DNA of 64,000 nucleotides. Origin: Acidobacteriota bacterium (GTDB taxonomy: Bacteria > Acidobacteriota > Terriglobia > Bryobacterales > Bryobacteraceae). Each line of letters opens with the position of its first letter. The stretch's first letter is position 1. Below are positions 8,985 through 16,848 of this stretch, piece by piece. Both the position numbers and the translations under genes were made by a program. Where the stretch lies: assembly GCA_017307505.1 (NCBI GenBank), contig JAFKEE010000039.1, positions 62,001 to 126,000 of the forward strand, given 5' to 3'. Under the pieces are notes generated by a model that saw nothing but the letters and a program-made list of their open reading frames with translations, was not told where the DNA came from and did not search any database.

Positions 8985-9316
8985 ATCTCGAAGATCTGGC
9001 GGACTTCGATGGTGCCGTGCTCGAGATGGGGGTGATCCATGCTGAGTTGCACCGCCTCTTCGTAGCTGGCGGCCTCGATGGTGTAGAACCCGCCCATCAT
9101 TTCTTTGGTTTCGCTGTAGGGGCCGTCGGTCACACGGGGACCTTCCGGAGTGTAGCGGATGACCTTGCCAGGTTCTTCCGTCAGGCGTTTGCCGCCGCGA
9201 TTGATGGGCTTCTTGGCCCAGGCCATATACTTCTCAATGGCCGTCTGCATCTCCTCCGGGCTGAGCTTGGCCCATCCGGTCGGATCTTCGTGAAGCAATA
9301 GCATGTACTGCGGCAT
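8981..9316 (-). CDS. YCII/DGPF-domain protein
   Basis: 111 residues starting MPQYMLLLHEDPTGW, with the family motif DGPYSETKEMMGGFYTIEA. YCII proteins form small ferredoxin-like dimers; most have no known reaction. An in-frame extension to 9412 exists, but ATG 9316 matches the usual family N-terminus. It is the first gene of the pair with the ECF42-type sigma factor, where DGPF proteins are the conserved partners, so a regulatory or sensory role for the sigma factor is likely. Confidence 0.9.
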   Translation of the reverse strand: MPQYMLLLHEDPTGWAKLSPEEMQTAIEKYMAWAKKPINRGGKRLTEEPGKVIRYTPEGPRVTDGPYSETKEMMGGFYTIEAASYEEAVQLSMDHPHLEHGTIEVRQIFEM

Positions 9317-9447
9317 GTGGTTCTCTGCTGCCTTTCGTCTTAGATCTGAAACCGCGGCGGCCACTCCACCAATGGCTGGAGGCCCGCCGCGTCCGCAGTA
9401 ATAACGGATCAACTTTCGAGGAATCGACAGGCCGGCGGAAGAAATTT

Positions 9448-10302
9448 TCAGCCCAGTTTCTTCCGCGCCAGCGGCACGGCGTAAGCGGCGGGCGGATTGT
9501 GCGACCGCGCCCCGGACGCCTTCCTGTAATACTCCATGGCCTTATCCTTGTCGCCCAGCTTTTCGTAGGTCTGGGCGATGAGGCACTGGATGAAGGCATC
9601 GTTCTGGTTGGCCTTCTGGAGGTCGGCCAGCGCCCTCTGGTAGTCGCCCAGATAGAGCGCCACATAGCCGGTGAGATAAGGGAAGAAAGCTTCCTGCTGG
9701 CGCTTGAGGTCCGTCATGCGATCGAGGGCCGCGCGGGCGGCGGCGATCGCTTTCTCCGCATCGGCTTTCTTGTTGCGGCGGGCAGCCACACGCGCCTCGG
9801 CATGGGCGAGGCGGAATTCCCAGAGTGCCTTACGGTCGGCGGAGATCTCCGGCTCCTTCAGACCCAATTCGGTGCCAAGTTTGTAAAGCCGGGCCGCGGC
9901 GTCGATGTCGCCGGAGTCGATGCAGACGCGGGCCGCTTCATTGGCCATCTCGCCCTGCTGGTAGAACGCGTTCTTCGGCTCCTCGGCTTCGCGCGTTTTC
10001 CAGTAGGCCATGACCATCTGTTCATACTCAGTGGTCTTCCTGCAGTTGCCTTCGAAGGCGTAGGACATCGCCATGGCGCGCTGCGCATTGGCTTTGGCAC
10101 GGGGATCGGAGGCTGAGTCGATCTCTTTCTGGATGAGGTGGCGCGCCTCGGCGTACTTGCCCTCCAGGTCGAGAGCCGTTGCCTGGCGCAGGCCTTCGGA
10201 CATGGAACCGGGTCCGGGTCCGCGTCCTCCAGCGGGAGGCTGAGCGGAGACGGTAAAGCATAGCAGCAACGCTGCGGCAGTCAGGGTCGGGGCGATGCGC
10301 AT
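9448..10302 (-). CDS. Exported TPR-repeat protein
   Basis: 284 residues. Signal peptide (MRIAPTLTAAALLLCFTVSAQ), then a Gly/Pro-rich linker, then helical repeats. The clearest TPR units are LYLGDYQRALADLQKANQN and LGDKDKAMEYYRKA near the C-terminus. Probably periplasmic and used for protein-protein contacts; no partner is apparent. The dienelactone hydrolase gene lies 32 bases upstream on the same strand. Confidence 0.8.
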   Translation of the reverse strand: MRIAPTLTAAALLLCFTVSAQPPAGGRGPGPGSMSEGLRQATALDLEGKYAEARHLIQKEIDSASDPRAKANAQRAMAMSYAFEGNCRKTTEYEQMVMAYWKTREAEEPKNAFYQQGEMANEAARVCIDSGDIDAAARLYKLGTELGLKEPEISADRKALWEFRLAHAEARVAARRNKKADAEKAIAAARAALDRMTDLKRQQEAFFPYLTGYVALYLGDYQRALADLQKANQNDAFIQCLIAQTYEKLGDKDKAMEYYRKASGARSHNPPAAYAVPLARKKLG

Positions 10303-10334
10303 GCCCGCGATTATCGCATAGCCCCCCCTGGATT

Positions 10335-11228
10335 CTAGCCCCGCAAATGCTGGTTGAAGAAGTCGAGCGTACGCTGCCAGGCGAGCTTCGCCGCGGCTTC
10401 GTCATAGCGCGGCGTCGTGTCGTTGTGGAACCCGTGGTTCACACCCTCATAGATGTAGGCTTTGTAGTCCACTTTGTTCGCCTTGAGGGCCTCTTCGTAG
10501 GCGGGCCAGCCGGCGTTGACCCGCGTGTCGAGCCCGGCATACTGCAGCAGCAGTGGCGCCTTGATCTTTGGTACTTCGGCCGCGGGCGGCTGGCCGCCAT
10601 AGAATGGGACGGCCGCAGACAGGTCCGACCCCATGCGCACGGCCAGTTGATTTGAGATACCGCCACCGAAGCAGAACCCGACGACGCCAATCTTGCCGGT
10701 GCAATCCGGCCGCGCTTTCAACCATTTCGCCGCTGCGACGAAGTCGTCCGCCATCTTGGCCCGGTCGACCTGCGCGAAGGCCTTCCCGCCCGCTTCGTCG
10801 TTGCCGGGGTAGCCGCCGACGCTCGTCAATCCGTCGGGGGCAAAGGCGATGAAGTTCGAAGTGCCCAGGCGGCGGGCCACATCTTCGATGTAGGGATTCA
10901 GACCGCGATTCTCGTGCACCACGAGCACACCGGGGAGCTTACCCTTGGCCCCGGCGGGCTTGACGAGGTAGCCCTTGATGCTGCCGTTGCCTTGCGGGGA
11001 CTCCACTGTCGCGTATTCGGTGGTGATGCGCTTGTCGTCCTTGGGCACCTGTTGCGCCCAGGCGTAGTTCGGCTTCAGGCTTTCCCAAATCGCCGTCGCC
11101 GTGATGCCGCCCACGGCGTACTTCTTGGCCCCTTCCAGGAATTCCCGGCGCTCGATGTCGCCGTGGACGTAGCGGTCGAACAGGTTCAACAGCTCCTGCG
11201 GATAGTCGGATGCTTTCTTACGTTCCAT
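10335..11228 (-). CDS. Dienelactone hydrolase family protein with internal Tat-type segment
   Basis: 297 residues. The alpha/beta hydrolase domain (about 70-297) carries the DLH residues: Cys186 in GFCFGGG, Asp234 in GLDTR, His265 in NHGFH, and Glu106 in HENRG, which in DLH holds the Cys. The N-terminus is a 25-residue soluble extension followed by [16 protein letters not shown] and a hydrophobic stretch, an offset Tat-like leader, so the enzyme is probably periplasmic. Real substrates of these exported DLH proteins are unknown. AAGGGA lies 8-9 bases upstream of the ATG. Confidence 0.9.
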   Translation of the reverse strand: MERKKASDYPQELLNLFDRYVHGDIERREFLEGAKKYAVGGITATAIWESLKPNYAWAQQVPKDDKRITTEYATVESPQGNGSIKGYLVKPAGAKGKLPGVLVVHENRGLNPYIEDVARRLGTSNFIAFAPDGLTSVGGYPGNDEAGGKAFAQVDRAKMADDFVAAAKWLKARPDCTGKIGVVGFCFGGGISNQLAVRMGSDLSAAVPFYGGQPPAAEVPKIKAPLLLQYAGLDTRVNAGWPAYEEALKANKVDYKAYIYEGVNHGFHNDTTPRYDEAAAKLAWQRTLDFFNQHLRG

Positions 11229-11267
11229 CCCGGTAGTCCCTTTCGTGGAGCAAGAATAACACAGGCT

Positions 11268-12866
11268 TCAGGAAGCGCCCGGCCGTCGAATTCCGAGGGC
11301 TTTCATCCGGGAAGTGAGGGTGGCGGGGTTCAATTCGAGCAGCTCAGCCGCCCCGCCGGGACCCGAGACCCGGTAACTGGTCCGCATGAGGGCAGCCGTG
11401 AGGTTCGCCTTTTCCATCTCGCGCCAGCGAGGCTCCGGCACAACGTCCGTCACATCCACCGGAATCTTGGCAGGTTCGGACTGAGCCCCATCCGGGAGGT
11501 CGAGTTCGAGGCGTCCGTCTCGTGCGAGGATGACCGCCCGATCGACGGCGTTTTGCAGCTCGCGGATGTTGCCGGGCCAGTCGTAGCGCATCGCCCGCTG
11601 CAACTCGCGGTGGCTGAGGCGCGGCTCGGCCACATGGAAGCGGGCCGCGGACTGCCGGACGAACTGGGCGGCGAGTTCGGGGATGTCTTCCCGGCGGTCC
11701 CGCAGCGGAGGCATCTCCAGGGGGAACACGGCCAGACGGTAGTAGAGATCCAGGCGGAAGCGCCCTTTGGCCACCTCTTCCTTCAGATCGCGATTGGTCG
11801 CGGCGACCACGCGTACGTCCACTTTGCGCGTCACGTTCTCGCCTACCCGTTCGAACTCACCCTCCTGGAGCACGCGCAGAAGCTTGGCCTGCAAGTCCAT
11901 GGGGATCTCGCCGGCCTCGTCGAGGAAGAGCGTTCCGCCGTCGGCCAACTGGAAGCGGCCCAAGCGATCGCTGACAGCGCTGGTGAAGGCTCCACGCACG
12001 TGGCCGAAGAACTCGCTTTCGAAAAGCTCATGCGGGATGGAGCCGCAGTTCACTTTGACGAGTGGCTTGCGGGCGCGGGCGCTGCGCTGGTGGATGGCAC
12101 GGGCGATGAGTTCCTTCCCGGTGCCGCTCTCGCCCAGGATGAGGACAGTCGCCTCGGTCGCGGCAACCATCTCGACCTGACGCAGCACCCGCTGCAGCGC
12201 GGCGCTGTGGCCCAGGATTTCCCCGAACGAGCCCACTTCGCGGACCTCTTCCCGCAGGTAGTCGCGCTCCAATTGCAGCTCTTTCTGAAGCCGTTCCGCC
12301 TCTTCGAACGCGCGCGCATTGGCCACGGCGACAGCAGCGGCGTCGGCCAGAACGCGAAGCCACTCCCAGCAGTCGTCATCGGCCACGACACGCCGGAACA
12401 CTGCGAGAACGCCCAGGACTTCTCCATGAAAGACCATCGGATGCGCGGCGAAGCTGACCAACTGTTCCCGCCTGACCCACTCGGGCTCAGCCACCCACTG
12501 GGAATCGGCCGCGAGGTCCTGGATGCGCACGCCGCGGCCTGTCACGGCGATCTGGGCCACCTTGAGCTGGGAGTCCAGCGGCAACCGGTGAAAGCGTCCG
12601 GTGGTGTAGCCCCAATCGACTCCGGCCTCGAACGGTTTGCCTCCGCTGGCCCGCATGTGGAGCGCGACTTCAGGGGATCCGTCGCAGGAGGGACAGGAGG
12701 CGCCGTTCTCCTTCAGCCAGATGCGGGCCAGGCCCACACCAGACTGCTGGACAATCGCCTGAATGATGGAGTTGAGGACGGCGTCCAGAGAGCGCTGCTG
12801 GGCGATGGCAAGGATGATCGACGGCAGCGAGGAGATGTCCATGGACAATGGATGTGGAAACTTCAC
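11268..12866 (-). CDS. Sigma-54-dependent activator (GAF-AAA+-Fis)
   Basis: 532 residues. GAF sensor domain at about 25-190 with a CPSC pair (Cys58, Cys61); a linker coiled coil (190-210); AAA+ domain with Walker A GESGTGKE (245-252), the sigma-54 contact loop GAFTSA (292-297, standard GAFTGA) and Walker B GGTLFLDE (310-317); C-terminal Fis-type helix-turn-helix. It activates RNA polymerase holding sigma-54 by ATP hydrolysis. GTG start at 12866; ATG 12842 is an alternative. It is divergent from the AhpD-like gene, whose upstream region has nested dyads and a -24/-12 promoter, so that gene is the probable target. GAF ligand unknown. Confidence 0.93.
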   Translation of the reverse strand: MKFPHPLSMDISSLPSIILAIAQQRSLDAVLNSIIQAIVQQSGVGLARIWLKENGASCPSCDGSPEVALHMRASGGKPFEAGVDWGYTTGRFHRLPLDSQLKVAQIAVTGRGVRIQDLAADSQWVAEPEWVRREQLVSFAAHPMVFHGEVLGVLAVFRRVVADDDCWEWLRVLADAAAVAVANARAFEEAERLQKELQLERDYLREEVREVGSFGEILGHSAALQRVLRQVEMVAATEATVLILGESGTGKELIARAIHQRSARARKPLVKVNCGSIPHELFESEFFGHVRGAFTSAVSDRLGRFQLADGGTLFLDEAGEIPMDLQAKLLRVLQEGEFERVGENVTRKVDVRVVAATNRDLKEEVAKGRFRLDLYYRLAVFPLEMPPLRDRREDIPELAAQFVRQSAARFHVAEPRLSHRELQRAMRYDWPGNIRELQNAVDRAVILARDGRLELDLPDGAQSEPAKIPVDVTDVVPEPRWREMEKANLTAALMRTSYRVSGPGGAAELLELNPATLTSRMKALGIRRPGAS

Positions 12867-12870
12867 TATC

Positions 12871-12909
12871 GACTCATGAAATATCGCGATTCGTGAGATT
12901 TCACGAGTC
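12871..12909. promoter_or_regulatory. Nested inverted repeats, probable activator-binding site
   Basis: Arms GACTCATGAAAT (12871-12882) and ATTTCACGAGTC (12898-12909) match with one mismatch around a 15-base centre. Inside the right half is a second dyad, TCGTGA (12891-12896) and TCACGA (12901-12906). So the TCRTGA half-site occurs three times in 39 bases. It lies 43-81 bases upstream of the -24 box at 12952, a usual place for sigma-54 activator sites, and just upstream of the activator's own start. Confidence 0.55.
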
Positions 12910-12951
12910 TACTGAAGCCATTAAGCTGTTTATATTCAATAAGATATTCCT

Positions 12952-12967
12952 TGGCCACCGAGTTGCC
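12952..12967 (+). promoter_or_regulatory. Sigma-54 (-24/-12) promoter
   Basis: TGGCCACCGAGTTGCC fits the TGGCACG-N4-TTGCW form: TGGC and TTGC are exact and the GG-to-GC spacing is exactly right. The expected start at about 12978 is one base before the ATG at 12979, so the transcript would be nearly leaderless, and the GGGGAGG at 12971-12977 would not be in it. An additional promoter in the AT-rich stretch 12921-12950 is possible. Confidence 0.55.
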
Positions 12968-12978
12968 ATTGGGGAGGC

Positions 12979-13491
12979 ATGTCACGAATCACTGCAGTAG
13001 ACCCGAACGCGGCCAGCCGGGCCAAAGAGCTTCTCGATGGCGTCAAGGCCCAACTGGGCCGCGTCCCGAACATGATGCGAGTGATGGCGCAATCGCCCGC
13101 GGTGCTGAGCGGTGCCCTGAGCCTCAGCACTGCACTGGCCGGAGGCACCCTGAAACCGCAACTGCGCGAGCAGATTGCCATCGCCGTGTCTCAAGCGAAC
13201 AGTTGTGAGTACTGTCTCTCCGCCCACACGACGATTGGCAAACTCCATGGCTTACCGCCCGAAGAACTGAACGCCGCGCGCACGGGCAAATCGGCTGACA
13301 TGAAGACCCAGGCCGCGCTGGAGTTCGCACTGGCGATTGTCGCGGCCAACGGCAGAGTCACCGATGGGGCCTTCACGGACATTCGCGAAGCCGGCTACGG
13401 TGATGAGGAGATTGCGGAGATCGTGGCGAATGTGGCCCTGACTACGTTCACGAACTACTTCAACAACGTCGCCCAGACAAAGCTGGACTGA
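12979..13491 (+). CDS. Carboxymuconolactone decarboxylase / AhpD-like protein
   Basis: 170 residues. The AhpD-type redox motif is complete: SCEYCLSAH with Cys76, Cys79 and His83. Proteins of this kind act as alkylhydroperoxidase-like disulfide reductases rather than decarboxylases. The N-terminus MSRITAVDPNAASRAKELL matches the usual start of the family, which supports ATG 12979 despite the promoter position. It stands alone, divergent from the sigma-54 activator, and is the likely target of that regulator. Confidence 0.92.
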   Translation: MSRITAVDPNAASRAKELLDGVKAQLGRVPNMMRVMAQSPAVLSGALSLSTALAGGTLKPQLREQIAIAVSQANSCEYCLSAHTTIGKLHGLPPEELNAARTGKSADMKTQAALEFALAIVAANGRVTDGAFTDIREAGYGDEEIAEIVANVALTTFTNYFNNVAQTKLD

Positions 13492-13554
13492 CCCGCGGTC
13501 CCCTTGGCCCAGCCAGGATGGATCGGCAATGGAGCGGCTGGAACTGCTGCTGGT

Positions 13555-14388
13555 TTAAATCACGCGATTGAATAACGTCCCGATGCCGCTGATCTCGACT
13601 TCGACCGTGTCGCCCGGGCTCATCCTCTGGGTTGAGCCCGGTGTGCCGGTGTAGATGAGATCGCCCGGCAGCAGGGTGACGTAGCGGCTGATGAAGCTGA
13701 CGATGGTGGGGCAGTCGAACAGCAGATCCGACGTATTCGAGTGCTGGACCACCTTCCCGTTGAGCTTGGTGGAGAGTTCCAGGTTGGCGTAGTCGAGGCC
13801 ACGCACAATGCCAGGACCGAGCGGGCCAAACGTGTCCGCACCCTTTGCCCGCCACCACTGGAGGTCTTTCTGCGGGCCGTTCTGCCAGTCCCGCTCGCTG
13901 ACGTCGTTGCCGCAGGTGACGCCGAAGATCGCGTCCTTGGCGTCGGCCGCGGATGCGTTGCGGGTGTGTTTCCCGATGACGATGACGAGTTCGCCCTCGT
14001 AGTGGGTGTTCTTTGAATCCTTGGGAATGACGATGTCGGCGCCCGGGTGCTGCAGGCAGGTGATGGGCTTATAGAAGATCTCGGGATTTGCGGGCGGCGT
14101 GCGGGTGCCGATGTGCGATTTGTAGTTCAGGCCCACGGCCAGCACTTTGGACGGCTGCACCGGGTAGAGCAGCTTCTGGGTGCTGAGCTTTGCGGTTTCC
14201 TTGGTCGTCTTGAACGTTCCGAAGAGATCGCCGGTGATACGCCGGATGAGGTCGCCTTCGACGATGCCGTGGGTGGGTTCGTTCCCTTTCAGGTAGCGCA
14301 CAAACTGCGTGACGCCGGTGGGCGCCGGAGCGGCCGAAGCCAGAACGGGCGCCGCGGCCAGAAGCGTACGACGGGTGATGCGTGCCAT
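13555..14388 (-). CDS. Fumarylacetoacetate hydrolase family protein with Tat-like leader
   Basis: 277 residues. The FAH fold is shown by AVGLNYKSH (84-92), the metal-binding acids in HYEGELVIVIG (Glu131, Glu133) and GNDVSERDWQ (Asp162), and YTGTPGS near the C-terminus. FAH-family enzymes cleave C-C bonds or decarboxylate 2-oxo acids and are normally cytoplasmic. Here the N-terminus MARITRRTLLAAAPVLASAA looks like a secretion leader, which is unusual. It lies 17 bases downstream of the Gfo/Idh/MocA gene on the same strand, so they are probably cotranscribed. Confidence 0.88.
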   Translation of the reverse strand: MARITRRTLLAAAPVLASAAPAPTGVTQFVRYLKGNEPTHGIVEGDLIRRITGDLFGTFKTTKETAKLSTQKLLYPVQPSKVLAVGLNYKSHIGTRTPPANPEIFYKPITCLQHPGADIVIPKDSKNTHYEGELVIVIGKHTRNASAADAKDAIFGVTCGNDVSERDWQNGPQKDLQWWRAKGADTFGPLGPGIVRGLDYANLELSTKLNGKVVQHSNTSDLLFDCPTIVSFISRYVTLLPGDLIYTGTPGSTQRMSPGDTVEVEISGIGTLFNRVI

Positions 14389-14405
14389 GGGCCTGATTGT
14401 ATCCC

Positions 14406-15428
14406 TTACATATGGGAGGCTTCGAGCAGCACCTGCTGAAGCAGGAAGTCCTGGTCCAGCGTTACGGACAAGGGTTTGTGCTCGGTGACGCAGCGGGCGA
14501 GTTCGGCGAAGTCACCCTCATAACGGCGGAAGGGCGGCAGGTCCACTTTCTGGCGGCCGGCCTTGTAGGGCCCGGCGGGTTTGGCGAGATCGATCTCAAG
14601 TACCGGCTGTTCGATGGGCCGCAGGACCGCGGTGCCGTTCGTCCCGAAGATCTCCAGGCAGCGGTACGGGTTCGCGGCGGGCTGCAGGACGGCGGTGGTG
14701 ATGACAGCGACCGCTCGGGGGTATTCCAGGACGGCCAATGTGTTGTCCTTGAGGGTGTCCTTAAAGTCTCCGCTGGTTTTGAGGACGGAACTGATCTTCG
14801 CGGGCCGCCCCAGCAGACGCACGATGGGGTCGAGCAGGTGGCAACCCTGCTCGAACATCTGGCCGCCTGGGAAGAGGTTCCATTCCGGGCGCTGCTCCGC
14901 CGTGATGAGCGTGTTCATCGTGCCCTTGATGAGGTAGATGTCGCCGAGCCAGCCCTGGCGGGCCGCGTCGAGCATCAGGTTCATGCCCGGGTGGTGCCGC
15001 CACATGTAGCCGAGTTGCAGCAACCGCTGCTTGCGGCGGGCCGTCTCAATGACCGTGCGGGTCTCGGCCATGTTGTCGGCGGGCGGCTTCTCGAGATGGA
15101 CGTGCTTGCCGGCATTCAAGGCAGCGAAGCCATCGCGGGCATGGCGTTTCACCTCGGACTCGACGGCGATGACTTCGATGGAGGGATCGGAGAGCACCTG
15201 CTCGCGCGAGAGCAGCGGCAGTCCGGCCGCCTCGTAGCGGGCGCGAAACTTGGGATCGTCCTCCACAATGCCGGCCAGGGCGAAGGCGGGATTGGCTCGC
15301 ACAACGGCGATTTTTCCTTCGGCATGGGAGTGGGCGGCGCCCAGGAACGCGATGCTGATTTTGCGGGCCGGAGGCTGGGCCAGGGCCGGAGCAGCGGCCA
15401 GGAAGGTCCGGCGGGTGAGAGAGGTCAT
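14406..15428 (-). CDS. Gfo/Idh/MocA-family oxidoreductase with Tat-like leader
   Basis: 340 residues. Leader MTSLTRRTFLAAAPALAQ, then a Rossmann domain (IAFLGAAHSH, about 25-34), the family EKP motif in HLEKPPADN with its catalytic Lys, and the C-terminal alpha/beta domain with GGQMFEQGCHLLD. Members oxidise or rearrange sugars with a tightly held NAD(P), which is why Tat export of the folded protein makes sense. Substrate unknown. First gene of a pair with the FAH-family gene. Confidence 0.9.
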   Translation of the reverse strand: MTSLTRRTFLAAAPALAQPPARKISIAFLGAAHSHAEGKIAVVRANPAFALAGIVEDDPKFRARYEAAGLPLLSREQVLSDPSIEVIAVESEVKRHARDGFAALNAGKHVHLEKPPADNMAETRTVIETARRKQRLLQLGYMWRHHPGMNLMLDAARQGWLGDIYLIKGTMNTLITAEQRPEWNLFPGGQMFEQGCHLLDPIVRLLGRPAKISSVLKTSGDFKDTLKDNTLAVLEYPRAVAVITTAVLQPAANPYRCLEIFGTNGTAVLRPIEQPVLEIDLAKPAGPYKAGRQKVDLPPFRRYEGDFAELARCVTEHKPLSVTLDQDFLLQQVLLEASHM

Positions 15429-15486
15429 GGCGTCGACGATTTTATCGTGGCGGGGCCATCCTCCAGTAGATAGACTGACCCCTAGG

Positions 15487-16794
15487 ATGACCCCACGAAT
15501 CGTAGCCGTCGACCGGCTTGGAGATCCCGCTCACGTTTCTCCCTTGAAACTGCACGAGGCCGACCCCGAACACCCGAATGTTTTCGTGAAAGACAGCCAG
15601 TTTATTCCGTTGCAGATCACCTATGACCTGGAGCAGCAGCGCGAAGGCAATCTGCTGTTCGAAAAGGCCGGACCCCGCGAGTCCATCTTCTTCGACGCGG
15701 CCCAGACCCGTGCGGCCATCGTGACGTGCGGAGGGCTGTGTCCGGGGCTCAACAACGTGATCCGCTCACTGGTGCTGAGCCTGCGCTGCCACTACGGTGT
15801 GCAGCGGGTGCTGGGGATCCGCTATGGCTATCACGGCCTGAACCCGGCGCACGGCTACCCTCCGATGGAGCTGGATGTGGACGATGTCAGTGATATTCAC
15901 GAGATCGGCGGCACGATCATCGGGACTTCGCGCGGGCCGGAGGATCCGGCCGTCATGCTGGACTACCTGCGCAACCTGGGCGTGCAGATGCTGTTCACCA
16001 TCGGTGGAGACGGCACGCAGCGCGGGGCGTTGAAACTGCATGCGGAGGCCCGGAAGCAGGGCTACCCGCTGGCGGTGGTGGGCGTACCAAAGACGGTGGA
16101 CAACGACATTCAGTACGTCTCGCGGACCTTCGGCTACGGTACGGCCGTGGACCGCGCCCGCGGCATCATCGACATTGCGCATACCGAGGCGCGGGCGGTG
16201 CTGAACGGTGTGGGCCTGGTGCGGCTGATGGGCCGCGACTCGGGCTTCATCGCGGCCGGCGCCACGCTGGCCAGCGGCGAAGTGAACTACTGCCTGATTC
16301 CGGAGCAGGAGTTCACACTGGAGGGCGAACGCGGGCTGCTGGCGGTGCTGGAGAAGCGGCTGGAACGGAAGCGCCATGCGGTGGTCGTTGTGGCGGAGGG
16401 TACGGGCCAGAACATCCTTGCGAAGGACTCGCTGGAGGTGGATGCCTCAGGCAATGTGAAGTTCGCCGATATCGGCGTCTACCTGAAGGACCGCATCACG
16501 GCGCACTTCAAAGCCCGGGGGCAGACGATCAACGTGCGCTATATCGACCCGAGCTACGCGATCCGAGGCCTGGCGGCCAATACCGAGGATGCGGTGCTGT
16601 GCGACCTGCTGGCGCGGAATGCGGCTCACGCGGCGATGGCCGGACGGTCGGGGCTGATCATCGGGTATGTGCACAACCGCATGGTGCATGTGCCGATGGA
16701 GATGGCTACGAATGGGCGGAAGAAGGTGGAGTTGGAAGGGGCTCTCTGGAAGGGCGTCCTGGCGGTGACGGGACAACCGGCAAGCTGGCTGTAG
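15487..16794 (+). CDS. ATP-dependent 6-phosphofructokinase (long clade, TP0108/trypanosome type)
   Basis: 435 residues. Converts fructose 6-phosphate to the 1,6-bisphosphate in glycolysis. Motifs: VTCGGLCPGLNNVIR, FTIGGDGTQRG, VPKTVDNDI, RLMGRDSGFIA. The donor-specificity positions read Gly in GGDGT with Lys in PKTVDND. That G/K pairing is seen in the long ATP-using clade; PPi enzymes have Asp in the first motif. Start: ATG 15487 directly after CCTAGG; upstream in-frame sequence overlaps the divergent Gfo/Idh/MocA gene and is not coding. Confidence 0.93.
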   Translation: MTPRIVAVDRLGDPAHVSPLKLHEADPEHPNVFVKDSQFIPLQITYDLEQQREGNLLFEKAGPRESIFFDAAQTRAAIVTCGGLCPGLNNVIRSLVLSLRCHYGVQRVLGIRYGYHGLNPAHGYPPMELDVDDVSDIHEIGGTIIGTSRGPEDPAVMLDYLRNLGVQMLFTIGGDGTQRGALKLHAEARKQGYPLAVVGVPKTVDNDIQYVSRTFGYGTAVDRARGIIDIAHTEARAVLNGVGLVRLMGRDSGFIAAGATLASGEVNYCLIPEQEFTLEGERGLLAVLEKRLERKRHAVVVVAEGTGQNILAKDSLEVDASGNVKFADIGVYLKDRITAHFKARGQTINVRYIDPSYAIRGLAANTEDAVLCDLLARNAAHAAMAGRSGLIIGYVHNRMVHVPMEMATNGRKKVELEGALWKGVLAVTGQPASWL

Positions 16795-16797
16795 AAA

Positions 16798-16833
16798 CGA
16801 AACTGGGGAGCCCCGCCGGCTCCCCCTGTTTCG
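16798..16833. terminator. Bidirectional terminator hairpin
   Basis: GGGGAGCC (16805-16812) pairs with GGCTCCCC (16818-16825) around CCGCC. Outside this, CGAAAC (16798-16803) pairs with GTTTCG (16828-16833). It sits between the convergent phosphofructokinase and FecR-domain genes, and the A/T-containing outer stem gives a short T-tract in both directions. Confidence 0.65.
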
Positions 16834-16848
16834 CGCTGCGGATCGTAT

